From: Anaerofilum sp. An201
GTDB lineage: Bacteria; Bacillota; Clostridia; Oscillospirales; Ruminococcaceae
Direction: 5' to 3'
NCBI RefSeq assembly: GCF_002160015.1
Contig: NZ_NFJT01000009.1
Span: forward strand, 42,495-106,494
DNA: 64,000 nt
Notes under the pieces: model-generated
The model's input: only the letters and a program-made list of their open reading frames with translations
What the model was told of the DNA's origin: nothing
Database searches by the model: none
Position numbers and translations under genes: made by a program
Shown here: one piece after another, positions 26,079-35,061 of the stretch
Numbering within the stretch: position 1 is the first letter of the stretch
How the letters are laid out: every line of letters starts with the position of its first letter

Positions 26079-27161
26079 ATGCAAACCTATGAACAAACCT
26101 TGCAGCGCCTGCTGCAAACCGTCACCGGGCCGGACGAAACCGCCCGCCAAGCAGCGCACCAGAAATGGAACGACTGCGCCAAACCGCTGGGAAGCCTCGG
26201 TTTGCTGGAAACCGCCGTCGAGTCCATCGCCGCCCTCACCGGCAACGCGCAGATCTCGCTGTTTCCGCGTTCGGTGCTGGTGCTGTGCGCCGACAACGGT
26301 GTGGTGGCGCAGGGCGTGACCCAGTCCACCAGCGAGGTGACCACCATCGTCACCAGAAATCTGGCCCTGAAGCGCACCTCCGTCTGCCGGATGGCGGCGG
26401 TGGCCGGCTGCCGGGTGGTGCCGGTAGATATGGGTGTTCTGGATCTTGCGCCCACCGAGGGCGTACTCAGCCGCCGCATCGCCAACGGCACCGCCGACAT
26501 CTCCCAGGGTCCCGCCATGACCCGGGAACAGGCGGCGCAGGCCGTGCTCACCGGCATCGAGCTGGTGCGGGAGCAGAAGGAACAGGGGGTGCGGCTGCTG
26601 GCCACCGGCGAGATGGGCATCGGCAACACCACCACCTCCAGCGCGGTGGCCTGCGCGCTCCTGTCCCGGGAGGCCGCCGAGATGACCGGCCGCGGCGCGG
26701 GGCTTTCCCGGGACGGCCTGCAGCGGAAGATCCGCGCCATCGAACAGGCGCTCTCCCGGAACCGGCCCGACCCGCGCGACCCGCTGGACATCCTCTCCAA
26801 GGTGGGCGGTTTCGACATCGCCGGGATGTGCGGCGTCTTTCTGGGCGGCGCGCTCTACCGGGTGCCGGTGCTGGCCGACGGCTTCATCAGCACCATTGCG
26901 GCCCTGTGCGCCGTGCGGATGTGTCCCAACGCGGAAAAGGCCGTCTTTGCCAGCCATGTTTCGGCCGAGCCTGCGGGCCCGCTGGTATTGGAAGCGCTCC
27001 GCCGCCGGCCGCTCATCACCGCCGGCATGCGGCTGGGCGAGGGGACCGGCGCAGTGGCCGCGATGCCGCTGCTGGATATGGCCTGCGCGGTGTATCAGGA
27101 AACCTATACCTTTGAACAGGGCGGCATCGAACACTATGTGCCGTATGGTGATTGCGAATGA
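26079..27161 (+). CDS. cobT: nicotinate-nucleotide--dimethylbenzimidazole phosphoribosyltransferase
   Basis: A 360-residue enzyme that makes alpha-ribazole 5'-phosphate from a lower-ligand base and nicotinate mononucleotide. It has CAKPLGSLGLLE, VLCADNGVVAQGVTQS, LLATGEMGIGNTTTSSAV, LSKVGGFDIAGMCG and the catalytic Glu in AGMRLGEGTGAVAAMPL. The ATG at 26079 has an AAGGA site. It overlaps cobU by 4 bp. No genes for making dimethylbenzimidazole are in the window, so the base used is unknown. Confidence 0.96.
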   Translation: MQTYEQTLQRLLQTVTGPDETARQAAHQKWNDCAKPLGSLGLLETAVESIAALTGNAQISLFPRSVLVLCADNGVVAQGVTQSTSEVTTIVTRNLALKRTSVCRMAAVAGCRVVPVDMGVLDLAPTEGVLSRRIANGTADISQGPAMTREQAAQAVLTGIELVREQKEQGVRLLATGEMGIGNTTTSSAVACALLSREAAEMTGRGAGLSRDGLQRKIRAIEQALSRNRPDPRDPLDILSKVGGFDIAGMCGVFLGGALYRVPVLADGFISTIAALCAVRMCPNAEKAVFASHVSAEPAGPLVLEALRRRPLITAGMRLGEGTGAVAAMPLLDMACAVYQETYTFEQGGIEHYVPYGDCE

Positions 27162-27688
27162 TGACGTTGGTGATTGGAGGCGCGGCCTCCGGGAAAAGCG
27201 AATTTGCCGAAGAACGGATCCTGCAGGCCGGCAGCAGGCCCCGCTATTACATCGCCACCATGCAGCCCTTCGACGACGAGTGCCGGGCGCGCATCCGCCG
27301 CCACCGGGAGATGCGGGCCAAAAAGCAGTTTGAAACGGTGGAGTGTTTTGTGCAGCTGGAGCAGGTGGACCTGCCGCAGAGGGGCGCGGTGCTGCTGGAA
27401 TGCATGAGCAATCTGGCGGCCAACGAGCTGTACAGCCCGCAAGGCGCCGGGGACGATGCCGTGGAATCCATCCGGCGGGGCATCCACCGGCTGCGCGGTC
27501 AGTGCGAGGAGCTGGTCGTCGTTTCCAACGAGGTGTTCAGCGGCGGCTGCGGATACGAAGGCGACACCCGGCGGTATATGCGGGTGCTGGCGGAGGTGAA
27601 CCGCATGCTGGCCAGCTGTGCGGATACGGTGTACGAAGTGGTTTGCGGCGTTCCGGTGTGCCATAAGGGAAAGGGGAGAGGACGATGA
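27158..27688 (+). CDS. cobU: adenosylcobinamide kinase/guanylyltransferase-like protein with divergent C-terminal motif
   Basis: 176 residues, close to the usual CobU length. The P-loop is VIGGAASGKSEFAEE and the segment YYIATMQ...RIRRHREMR keeps the His that carries GMP in CobU. The later motif that reads EVGxGIVP in most CobU proteins is here NEVFSGGCGYEGD, so this part has diverged. A second CobU-like gene two positions downstream keeps exactly that motif. It should phosphorylate the aminopropanol arm and transfer GMP, unless function is shared with the short copy. Overlaps cobT and cobS by 4 bp each. Confidence 0.88.
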   Translation: MMTLVIGGAASGKSEFAEERILQAGSRPRYYIATMQPFDDECRARIRRHREMRAKKQFETVECFVQLEQVDLPQRGAVLLECMSNLAANELYSPQGAGDDAVESIRRGIHRLRGQCEELVVVSNEVFSGGCGYEGDTRRYMRVLAEVNRMLASCADTVYEVVCGVPVCHKGKGRGR

Positions 27689-28470
27689 TCCTGTTTGAGA
27701 CGATCGCGGTGGCGTTTGCCATGTTCTCTGCCATTCCCTGCCCGCAGCCGGTGTGGAATCAAAAAAATATGCGGTATTCGCTGTGTGCCTTTCCGCTGAT
27801 CGGGGCGGTGTGCGGCCTTTTCTGGTGGGGCTGGACCTCCCTGCTGCACTGGGCAGGCGGTTCCTCCCTGCTGCTGGCCGGCGGACTGTGTGCCATTCCG
27901 GTGCTGGTCACCGGCGGCATCCATCTGGACGGCTACGCCGACACCAGCGACGCACTGGCAAGCTGTGCCCCGCCCGAAAAAAAGCGCGAGATCCTGCAGG
28001 ACCCCCGGTGCGGCGCCTTTGCGGTGATCCGGCTCTGCACCTGGTTTGCGCTGTATTTTGCCCTCTGCGGTTCGGTGCGGTGGGACGGCCGGGCGCTGTG
28101 GTGCATGAGCCTTGCCTTTGTGCTGGAGCGCTGCCTGTCCGGGTTCGCCATCGCCGCCTTCCCCCTTGCCAAAAACACCGGCCTCGCCCACACCTTTGCC
28201 GCCGCTGCGGATAAAACGAAGGTGCGGCGCGTGCTGGCGGCGGCGTCGATGCTGCTGGCGTCGGCGCTGGCGGTGACAGGCGGCCTGGCCGGTGCGGCGA
28301 TGGTGCTGGCGGCGGGCTGGATTCTGTGGAGGTACTGCCGGGTGTCGCAGAAGCAGTTCGGCGGCATCACCGGCGATCTGGCCGGATGGTTTCTGCAGCG
28401 CGCGGAGCTCTGGATGCTGTCCGCGCTGGCCGCAGCACAGCTGTTGGAGGGGATGAAATGGTTTTCGTAA
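27685..28470 (+). CDS. cobS: adenosylcobinamide-GDP ribazoletransferase (cobalamin synthase)
   Basis: A 261-residue integral membrane enzyme that joins adenosylcobinamide-GDP to alpha-ribazole(-phosphate). The metal-binding motif GGIHLDGYADTSDAL is intact, the N-terminus MFSAIPCPQP is typical, and five or six hydrophobic spans are visible. It overlaps cobU by 4 bp and the next gene by 13 bp. Confidence 0.95.
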   Translation: MILFETIAVAFAMFSAIPCPQPVWNQKNMRYSLCAFPLIGAVCGLFWWGWTSLLHWAGGSSLLLAGGLCAIPVLVTGGIHLDGYADTSDALASCAPPEKKREILQDPRCGAFAVIRLCTWFALYFALCGSVRWDGRALWCMSLAFVLERCLSGFAIAAFPLAKNTGLAHTFAAAADKTKVRRVLAAASMLLASALAVTGGLAGAAMVLAAGWILWRYCRVSQKQFGGITGDLAGWFLQRAELWMLSALAAAQLLEGMKWFS

Positions 28471-28796
28471 CAGGGCCGCTGTACAGCGGAAAAAAGACGT
28501 TTGTAAAAGAGTGGATGCACTGGGACGAGGAAACGCTGTCCCGGAATGCGGTGTGGGATGTGCAGGAGCTGGCCGCCGGCTGCGGCGACCTGGAACAGCT
28601 CGCACAGCAGCTCTCGCAAAAGCAGGTGGTCATCGCCGCGGAAGTGGGCGGCGGGATCGTGCCCGCCTCTGCACAGGAGCGGGCGGCGCGGGAGGCCGCG
28701 GGGCGGCTTGCCTGTCTGCTGGCAAAACGGGCGGATGCGGTCATCCGGGTATTCTGTGGGATTCCCACGGTCTTAAAAGGGGAAATAGCACTGTGA
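28458..28796 (+). CDS. short CobU-like P-loop protein (second copy)
   Basis: Only 112 residues against about 175-180 for CobU. It begins VFVTGPLYSGKKTFV, a P-loop, and after just about 45 residues runs into AAEVGGGIVPASAQERA and VIRVFCGIPTVLKG, the C-terminal CobU pattern. The middle part of CobU, including the RIxxHRxxR block with the GMP-accepting His, is missing. Hence it probably cannot be a complete kinase/guanylyltransferase by itself. It lies between cobS and cobC with overlaps on both sides, so it is translated as part of the operon. It could be a degenerate duplicate or a partner of the longer CobU. Confidence 0.82.
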   Translation: MVFVTGPLYSGKKTFVKEWMHWDEETLSRNAVWDVQELAAGCGDLEQLAQQLSQKQVVIAAEVGGGIVPASAQERAAREAAGRLACLLAKRADAVIRVFCGIPTVLKGEIAL

Positions 28797-29422
28797 AAAT
28801 CTATTTGCTGCGTCATGGTCAAACAAGTTACAACGTGGAAAAGCGGTACCAGGGAACGCTGGACATCCCGCTTTCCGCGGAGGGGAAAGCCCAGCTGGTG
28901 CGGGCCGACATCTCCCCCAAAACGGTGTATGTTTCCCCGCTGATCCGCGCCCGGAGCACGGCCGACATCCTGTTCCCCGAAGCGGAGCAGGTGGTGGTGG
29001 ACGACTTGAGGGAGATGTGCTTCGGCATTTTTCAGGGGCGCAACTACATCGAGATGGAGCATGATCCCGAATACATCGCGTGGGTGGGCGAAAACTGCGA
29101 AGGCTGCTGCCCCGGCGGGGAGCGCAAGGCGGAGTTTTCCGGCCGCACCTGCAATGCCTTTGCGCCGCTGGTGGACCAGGCCCTGCAGCGCGGCGAGGAG
29201 ATGCTGGTCATCCTGGCGCACGGCGGCAGCCAGATGGCGATTATGGAGCGGTACGCCCTGCCGCATCACGACTACTACCACTGGTGCGGCCCCAATGCCG
29301 GCGGCTATGTGCTGGAAGCCGACGCCGCCGCCTGGCACAGGGACCACACCCTCGCGCTGGTGGGAGAGGTGCAGTATGTCCGCAAAGAGGACGAGCAGCA
29401 GAAAGGCGGGGACAAGGCATGA
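28793..29422 (+). CDS. cobC: histidine phosphatase, probable alpha-ribazole-5'-phosphate phosphatase
   Basis: A 209-residue phosphoglycerate-mutase-like phosphatase. LLRHGQTSYNVEKRYQG carries the phospho-accepting His, LREMCFGIFQGRNY the acid/base region and VILAHGGSQMAIME the second His. In this operon it most likely dephosphorylates alpha-ribazole phosphate or cobalamin phosphate. It starts at GTG 28793, overlapping the short CobU-like gene (GTGA), with an AGGGG site. Its stop overlaps cbiB. Confidence 0.92.
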   Translation: MKIYLLRHGQTSYNVEKRYQGTLDIPLSAEGKAQLVRADISPKTVYVSPLIRARSTADILFPEAEQVVVDDLREMCFGIFQGRNYIEMEHDPEYIAWVGENCEGCCPGGERKAEFSGRTCNAFAPLVDQALQRGEEMLVILAHGGSQMAIMERYALPHHDYYHWCGPNAGGYVLEADAAAWHRDHTLALVGEVQYVRKEDEQQKGGDKA

Positions 29423-30402
29423 TCTGGACAGCTGTTCTGTGCGGGTTTGTGCTGGATTGTCTGCTGGGCGACCCGGAGGGGATGCCGCATCCCGTGATCT
29501 GGATGGGAAAAGCGATCTCCCGGCTGGAAAAGTGGCTGCGCCGCCGCCTGCCCCAAACCCCAAACGGGGAGCTTGCCGGCGGCGTCATCCTGGCGGTCAC
29601 GCTGCCGGTGGGCACGCTGCTGGTCAGCGGGGGCCTGTGCTGGCTGTTCTGGAAGATCCATCCGCTGCTGGGCCTTGCGCTGCAGATTCTCTGGTGCTGG
29701 CAGGCGCTGGCCATGCGCTGCCTTGTCAAGGAGAGCCGCAATGTATACCACTGTCTGAAAACGCAGGGCCTCGAAGCCGGGCGGAAGGCCGTTTCCCGCG
29801 TTGTGGGCCGTGACACCGCCCAGCTTTCCCGGCAGGGCGTGATCAAGGCGACGGTGGAAACGGTGGCGGAGAACTTTTCCGACGGCGTGCTGGCGCCGCT
29901 GCTGTATATGCTGCTCGGCGGCGCACCGCTGGCCCTTGTGTATAAATCCATCAATACGATGGACAGCATGGTCGGCTACAAAAACGACCGCTACCTGTAC
30001 TTTGGCCGGGCGGCGGCCAGGCTGGACGACGCGGCGAACTATCTGCCCTCCCGGATCGCGGCGCTTGTGTGGATCCTGGCCTGTCCTCTGGCGGGCGGGA
30101 ACCGGAAAGATGCCTGGAAGATCTGGCGGCGGGACCGGCGCAACCATGCCAGCCCCAATTCGGCGCAGACCGAATCCGCCTGTGCCGGTTCACTGGGTGT
30201 GCAGCTGGCGGGACCGGCCTGTTATTTCGGCAAGCGGCTGGAAAAGCCCTATATCGGGGACGCCCTGCGCGAGATCGAGCCGGAGGACATCCTGCGCACC
30301 AACCGGATCATGGTGACTGCCAGTGTGGTCGGTCTGGTGATCGGGCTGGCGATGCATGCGGCAGCAGTATTTTTCCTGTTCGGACCTCACGGGATCTTCT
30401 AA
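29419..30402 (+). CDS. cbiB: adenosylcobinamide-phosphate synthase
   Basis: A 327-residue integral membrane protein that attaches aminopropanol phosphate to adenosylcobyric acid. It begins LCGFVLDCLLGDPEGMPHPV and has the family blocks ATVETVAENFSDGVLAP, KSINTMDSMVGYKNDRY and RRDRRNHASPNSAQTE. The ATG at 29419 overlaps the cobC stop. The 175 bp after it hold palindromes. Confidence 0.95.
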   Translation: MIWTAVLCGFVLDCLLGDPEGMPHPVIWMGKAISRLEKWLRRRLPQTPNGELAGGVILAVTLPVGTLLVSGGLCWLFWKIHPLLGLALQILWCWQALAMRCLVKESRNVYHCLKTQGLEAGRKAVSRVVGRDTAQLSRQGVIKATVETVAENFSDGVLAPLLYMLLGGAPLALVYKSINTMDSMVGYKNDRYLYFGRAAARLDDAANYLPSRIAALVWILACPLAGGNRKDAWKIWRRDRRNHASPNSAQTESACAGSLGVQLAGPACYFGKRLEKPYIGDALREIEPEDILRTNRIMVTASVVGLVIGLAMHAAAVFFLFGPHGIF

Positions 30403-30447
30403 AATCGCACTACAAAGGGTATATGTCTGCTGCCTTTCTTCCTCCGG

Positions 30448-30536
30448 TTAAAGGAGGGGAGTCCAGAGGGACCTTGTCCCTCTGGCGCAGGTCCGGGGGC
30501 GCGGAGCCCCCGGCAGCTTTTCGCTGCGCCGGATAT
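30448..30536. repeat. cluster of palindromes between cbiB and cobD
   Basis: Three hairpins follow each other: CCAGAGGGAC-cttg-TCCCTCTGG, CCGGGGGC-gcg-GAGCCCCCGG and CGGCAGC-ttttc-GCTGCGCCG. A purine-rich AAGGAGGGG stretch precedes them. No T-tract follows. They resemble the palindromes between cbiA and cobT in style and, like them, interrupt an otherwise overlapping operon. Confidence 0.6.
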
Positions 30537-30577
30537 ACACCGCAGCGGCTGTTCCATTTTGCAACGGAGGCGAGCCT

Positions 30578-31663
30578 ATGAACGAAAACCATCAAACCAG
30601 CGTTTCCCCCGCACCTCTGGTGCACGGCGGGGATTGGGCCGGGTATTCGGAAGAATACGGCGCACCGCCGCTGGATTTTTCCGCCAATGTCAGCCCGCTG
30701 GGGGTGCCGCAGGGCGTGCGGCAGGCCATTGCCGGCGCGGCCCAAACCGCCGACCGCTATCCGGACCCCCTGTGCCGTTCCCTGTGCCGCAAGCTGGCGG
30801 CGCATGAGAACGTGCCGGAATCCTGGCTGCTCTGCGGAAACGGCGCGGCCGATCTGATCTTCCGCGCGGTGCTGGCCCAAAAGCCGAAAAAAGCCCTTCT
30901 CACTGCGCCGACCTTTGCCGAGTATGAGGCTGCGCTGACCGTCTGCGGATGCCGGACGGAATCCTACCTCCTCCGGGAAGAGACCGGGTTCTGCCTCGAC
31001 GACGGCTTTCTGCAGGCCATCGTTCCCGGGGTGAATATGGTGTTTCTCTGCGAGCCCAACAACCCGACCGGCGTCTCCTCTCCCTGCGAATTCCTGCTGC
31101 GGGTGCTGGAGCGGTGCAGCCGCTGCGGGGCGCTGCTGATGCTGGATGAATGCTTTTCGGATTTTCTGGAAGAACCGGAACGGCACACGATGAAACCGTT
31201 TCTTGCCCGGTTCCCGAACCTGGTGATCCTGAAAGCCTTCACCAAGCTCTATGCCATGGCGGGCGTGCGGCTGGGATATGCACTCTGTGCAGACGGGGAA
31301 CGGATGGAGACCATGCGCAGTGCCGGCCAGCCCTGGGCGGTGTCGTCTCTGGCGCAGGCGGCCGGAGAAGCCGCTCTGGACGAAACCGCGTATGTGGAGC
31401 GCGTGCGCCGGATGGTGCAGCAGGAACGCCCGTGGATGATCCGGCAGCTGACCGGCCTGGGCCTTCGGGTGGTGCCCGGCGAGGCCAACTATCTGCTGTT
31501 CCGCTGCCCGGTCCCGCTGCTTCAGCCGCTGCGGCAGCGGGGGATCCTGCTGCGCAGCTGCTCCAATTACCGCGGGCTGGACGAAACCTGGTACCGCACC
31601 GCAGTGCGCACCCATCCAGACAATATCCGCCTGCTCCAGGCGATAAGCGAGGTAGTACGATGA
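30578..31663 (+). CDS. cobD: threonine-phosphate decarboxylase
   Basis: A 361-residue PLP enzyme of the class I aminotransferase fold that makes (R)-1-amino-2-propanol phosphate. Signatures: [20 protein letters not shown] with [34 protein letters not shown], and [15 protein letters not shown] with the PLP lysine. The N-terminal segment and operon position favour CobD over a histidinol-phosphate aminotransferase. ATG after GGAGG. Overlaps cbiP by 4 bp. Confidence 0.94.
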   Translation: MNENHQTSVSPAPLVHGGDWAGYSEEYGAPPLDFSANVSPLGVPQGVRQAIAGAAQTADRYPDPLCRSLCRKLAAHENVPESWLLCGNGAADLIFRAVLAQKPKKALLTAPTFAEYEAALTVCGCRTESYLLREETGFCLDDGFLQAIVPGVNMVFLCEPNNPTGVSSPCEFLLRVLERCSRCGALLMLDECFSDFLEEPERHTMKPFLARFPNLVILKAFTKLYAMAGVRLGYALCADGERMETMRSAGQPWAVSSLAQAAGEAALDETAYVERVRRMVQQERPWMIRQLTGLGLRVVPGEANYLLFRCPVPLLQPLRQRGILLRSCSNYRGLDETWYRTAVRTHPDNIRLLQAISEVVR

Positions 31664-33138
31664 AACAGGCCAAGTGTATTATGGTGCAGGGCACCATGTC
31701 CGGCGCGGGGAAAAGCCTTTTGTGTGCTGGTTTGTGCCGGGTGTTTGCCCAGAACGGGCTGCGGGTGGCGCCCTTCAAAAGCCAGAACATGGCGCTGAAC
31801 AGCTATGTCACCCGCGACGGCCTCGAAATGGGCCGGGCGCAGGTGGTGCAGGCACAGGCCGCCGGCAAGGAGCCGGATGTGCGCATGAACCCCATTCTGC
31901 TCAAGCCGTCCAGCGACATCGGCAGCCAGGTCATCGTCAACGGCGAGATCCGCGGGCAGATGAGCGCCGCCGAGTATTTCAAGATAAAACGGCAGCTCAT
32001 CCCGGATATTCTCAAAGCCTACAACAGCCTTGCCGCGGAAAACGACATCATCGTCATCGAAGGGGCGGGAAGCCCGGCCGAGATCAACCTGCGCAGCGAC
32101 GATATTGTGAATATGGGTATGGCCGAGCTGGTGGACGCCCCCGTCCTGCTGGCGGGCGACATCGACCGGGGCGGCGTGTTCGCCCAGCTGTACGGCACGG
32201 TGGCTCTGTTGGAAGAGCGGGAACGCGCCCGGATCGGCGGGCTGATCGTCAATAAGTTCCGGGGCGACGAAGCCATTCTCCGCCCCGGCCTTGCCATGCT
32301 GGAGGAAAAGACAGGGATCCCCGTGCTGGGCGTGGTGCCCTATCTGCAGGTGAATGTGGACGACGAGGACTCCCTCGCCCCCTGCCTGGAAAACCGGGGC
32401 GGGAAAAAGCCGCTGGACATTGCGGTGGTTCGCCTGCCGCGCATCTCCAACTTCACCGACTTCTCCCTGCTGGACGAGCACCCCGCCATGGGTGTGCGGT
32501 ATGTCCAGAGCGTGCGGGAGCTGGGGAATCCCGACCTGGTGATCCTCCCCGGCACCAAGAGCACCCTGTCCGACCTCTTGTGGCTGCGGCAGAGCGGTCT
32601 GGAGGCGGCGGTGTGCAAGCTGGCCCATACCGGCACGCCGGTGCTGGGGATCTGCGGCGGGTACCAGATGCTGGGCGAAACGCTGGCCGATCCGCACGGG
32701 ACCGAGGGCGGCGGAGAGATGCACGGCATGGGATTGCTGCCCATCGACACCGTGTTCAGCGACCGCAAGACCCGCACCCGCATGCAGGCAAAGGTGCTGG
32801 CGCCCGATTTTGCCGGCGCAAAGCTGGACGGCTACGAGATCCACACCGGAAAGACCACGGTGCGGGGCGACGCCTTCTGTCTGCTGGAAAACGGGCAGCC
32901 CGACGGGTGCGTCAGCGGCAATGTGTTCGGCACCTACCTGCACGGTCTGTTTGACACCGGCAGCCTCACCCAGAAGCTGGCAGAGTATCTCTGCCGCCGC
33001 AAGGGGATCCCCTGCGAGCAGGCCGCCCCCCTCTCCCACAGAGAATACCAGGAGCAGCAGTTTGACCTGCTGGCGGACGGCATCCGCCGCGCGCTGGATA
33101 TGCAGGCCATCTATGCCCTGATGGAGCGGAAGCGGTGA
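31660..33138 (+). CDS. cbiP: cobyric acid synthase
   Basis: A 492-residue amidotransferase that amidates side chains b, d, e and g of adenosylcobyrinate diamide. The ATPase half begins [19 protein letters not shown] with [26 protein letters not shown] and [15 protein letters not shown] ([17 protein letters not shown]) follow. The glutaminase half has [13 protein letters not shown] with the nucleophile Cys. The ATG at 31660 overlaps the cobD stop. It is the last gene of the operon, and a hairpin follows. Confidence 0.96.
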   Translation: MKQAKCIMVQGTMSGAGKSLLCAGLCRVFAQNGLRVAPFKSQNMALNSYVTRDGLEMGRAQVVQAQAAGKEPDVRMNPILLKPSSDIGSQVIVNGEIRGQMSAAEYFKIKRQLIPDILKAYNSLAAENDIIVIEGAGSPAEINLRSDDIVNMGMAELVDAPVLLAGDIDRGGVFAQLYGTVALLEERERARIGGLIVNKFRGDEAILRPGLAMLEEKTGIPVLGVVPYLQVNVDDEDSLAPCLENRGGKKPLDIAVVRLPRISNFTDFSLLDEHPAMGVRYVQSVRELGNPDLVILPGTKSTLSDLLWLRQSGLEAAVCKLAHTGTPVLGICGGYQMLGETLADPHGTEGGGEMHGMGLLPIDTVFSDRKTRTRMQAKVLAPDFAGAKLDGYEIHTGKTTVRGDAFCLLENGQPDGCVSGNVFGTYLHGLFDTGSLTQKLAEYLCRRKGIPCEQAAPLSHREYQEQQFDLLADGIRRALDMQAIYALMERKR

Positions 33139-33182
33139 TTGCCCAAACGGATGCATCCGACGGTAAAAAGTCAGAAATGCAA

Positions 33183-33228
33183 AAACACACCTGTGCAGCG
33201 GCCTGGCCGGTGTACAGGTGTGTTTCTG
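33183..33228. terminator. probable terminator after the cbi/cob operon
   Basis: A long stem, AAACACACCTGTGCA against TGTACAGGTGTGTTT with one mismatch, encloses CGGCCTGGCCGG. The T-run on the plus strand is short; on the minus strand it is TTTTT. The rest of the gap 33229-33492 is AT-rich and shows only a weak -10-like TATGAT near 33433 ahead of the sugar kinase. Confidence 0.6.
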
Positions 33229-33492
33229 TCAGAAAGCCATCGGATGGCAACGCCTCCTGCAATAAAATATGTAAGGCTGATACAGATATAAGGAAATCGG
33301 TGCGGAATGAAAAGTATACAAGCGTTATAAAACCAGCCGCAGATGCAAAATTTGTTGCCAAATAGACAGGATAAAACCACGAAATGTGCAAAAATTATCA
33401 AAATTGCACTTCAAATCCGGCGTAAATTCGTATATGATATAGTTGTTTGCTACCGTATGGGATACACAAAAACAAGGGGTGTGAAGACGGCT

Positions 33493-34404
33493 ATGAGAAA
33501 GGTTTTGAATTTTGGTTCGCTCAATCTGGATTATGTATACCAGGTGCCGCACTTTGTGCAGCCGGGCGAGACCCTGCACGCGGCCCAGCAGCAGGTACAT
33601 TGCGGCGGCAAGGGACTGAACCAGTCGATTGCACTGTCGCGGGCAGGTGCCGAGGTGTACCATGCAGGCTGTGTGGGAGAAGACGGCGAGCGGCTGGTAC
33701 AGGAGCTGCGAAAAAACGGAGTGGATACAAAACACATCGCAAAGGTTCCGGCGCCGCAGGGGAACGCGGTGATTCAGGTGGATGCCAACGCGGAAAACTG
33801 TATCCTGCTGTTCGGCGGTTCCAACCGCATGATTACCTCCCGCCAGATCGAAACGGTGCTGGCGGATTTTGCAGCCGGCGACTGGCTGGTTCTGCAAAAT
33901 GAGATCAACGGCATGGAGGAAATTCTGGAAAAAGCCTTTGCCAAAGGGATGCAGATCGCGCTGAATCCTTCCCCCTTTGACGCAGACGCACAGCGTCTGG
34001 ACTATAAAAAGGTCACATGGCTGCTTGTGAACCGGATCGAAGCCGAACAGATCACCGGCCAGACACAGCCGCAGCAGGTGTGGGAGACGCTGCACGCCGC
34101 CTATCCGAATCTGAATCTGGTTCTCACACAGGGCAGCAAAGGCGCCGACTGCTTCACGGCGCAAAGCCATACCCACCGGGATGCCTTCCGGGTGGAAGCC
34201 GTGGACACCACCGCGGCGGGGGATACCTTTACGGGCTATTTTCTGGACAGTCTTCTCCGCGGGCAGGACCCTGCACAGTGTCTGGAGCGCGCCAGCTGTG
34301 CGTCCGCGATCGCTGTCACACGCAGCGGGGCGGCGGATTCCATCCCGGCGGCAGAGGAAGTGGAACGGTGGCTGGCCCAGTTCCGCGCGGCCCGGGACAA
34401 ATGA
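33493..34404 (+). CDS. PfkB-family carbohydrate kinase, ribokinase-like
   Basis: A 303-residue sugar kinase. The N-terminal family motif is VHCGGKGLNQSIALSRAGA, and the C-terminal motif is VDTTAAGDTFTGYFL with the catalytic Asp; VLTQGSKGADC is the ATP-binding part. FGSLNLDYVY at the start also fits ribokinase. The substrate could be ribose or another pentose/hexose. The ATG at 33493 is preceded by GGGGTGTG; an in-frame GTG at 33481 sits against that site. It stands alone between the cob operon and the next promoter. Confidence 0.92.
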   Translation: MRKVLNFGSLNLDYVYQVPHFVQPGETLHAAQQQVHCGGKGLNQSIALSRAGAEVYHAGCVGEDGERLVQELRKNGVDTKHIAKVPAPQGNAVIQVDANAENCILLFGGSNRMITSRQIETVLADFAAGDWLVLQNEINGMEEILEKAFAKGMQIALNPSPFDADAQRLDYKKVTWLLVNRIEAEQITGQTQPQQVWETLHAAYPNLNLVLTQGSKGADCFTAQSHTHRDAFRVEAVDTTAAGDTFTGYFLDSLLRGQDPAQCLERASCASAIAVTRSGAADSIPAAEEVERWLAQFRAARDK

Positions 34405-34452
34405 AACACACCGTTCCGCCGGCTTTTTCAGCAGGCGGACAGCCTTGTCTGA

Positions 34453-34481
34453 TTGCCGGACAGGGCTGTTCGTGCTATGAT
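34453..34481 (+). promoter_or_regulatory. probable promoter of the P-loop kinase/macrodomain genes
   Basis: TTGCCG (34453-34458), 17 bases, TATGAT (34476-34481) with an extended TGC before it, about 44 bp ahead of the next start. It overlaps a hairpin ACAGCCTTGTC/GACAGGGCTGT (34440-34470) that might terminate the kinase transcript. Confidence 0.6.
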
Positions 34482-34524
34482 AAAACTGTCGAGAGCAGGA
34501 TCTATATAGCCGGGAGGAAATGAT

Positions 34525-35034
34525 ATGGTGTTTCTCATCGCGGGAGCCTCGCACACAGGAAAAACCGCTCTTGCGCAAAGACTTGTGGAACGGTATGCGT
34601 ATTCCTGCCTGTCGATCGACCATCTGAAAATGGGTTTGATCCGAAGCGGATATACCTCCCTCACGCCCGCCAGCAGCGACCGGGAGCTGACGGAGTACCT
34701 GTGGCCGGTGGTGCGGGAGATGGTCAAAACCGCCATTGAAAACGGGCAGAATCTCATCGTGGAGGGCTGCTACATTCCCTTCGACTGGGAAAAGGATTTT
34801 TCACCGGAATACCGCGCGCAGATCCAGTACCGCTGTCTGGTGATGAGCGAGGCGTATATCCGCAGCCACTGGCAGGACATCATGCGGTATGCCAGCGTTG
34901 CGGAGCAAAGGCTGGACGACACAGACTGCACACAGGAGGTCCTGCTGCGGGACAATGCCCGGGCGCTGGAAGCCTGCCGGAAATACGGTGTGCCGTATAT
35001 TTTGATCGACAAAGCCTATCAGGTAGATATTTGA
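34525..35034 (+). CDS. small P-loop kinase/ATPase (zeta-toxin/adenylate kinase-like)
   Basis: A 169-residue cytoplasmic protein. Walker A is LIAGASHTGKTALAQRL, followed by SIDHLKMGLIRSG and LIVEGCYIPFDW, the layout of small nucleotide or sugar-phosphate kinases and of zeta-like proteins. A later RxxxR-like lid region (ALEACRKYG) and a terminal PYILIDKAYQ strand complete the fold. No antitoxin gene is adjacent, so a housekeeping or salvage kinase is more likely than a toxin. The substrate is unknown. It lies 27 bp before the macrodomain gene. Confidence 0.82.
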   Translation: MVFLIAGASHTGKTALAQRLVERYAYSCLSIDHLKMGLIRSGYTSLTPASSDRELTEYLWPVVREMVKTAIENGQNLIVEGCYIPFDWEKDFSPEYRAQIQYRCLVMSEAYIRSHWQDIMRYASVAEQRLDDTDCTQEVLLRDNARALEACRKYGVPYILIDKAYQVDI

Positions 35035-35061
35035 CTGTATCCAAACAGGGGAGGTGGCTGT

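Noticed and set aside
34525..35034. Zeta-type toxin of a toxin-antitoxin pair
   Set aside because: A P-loop is present but there is no small antitoxin gene next to it and the neighbours are a macrodomain and a sugar kinase.
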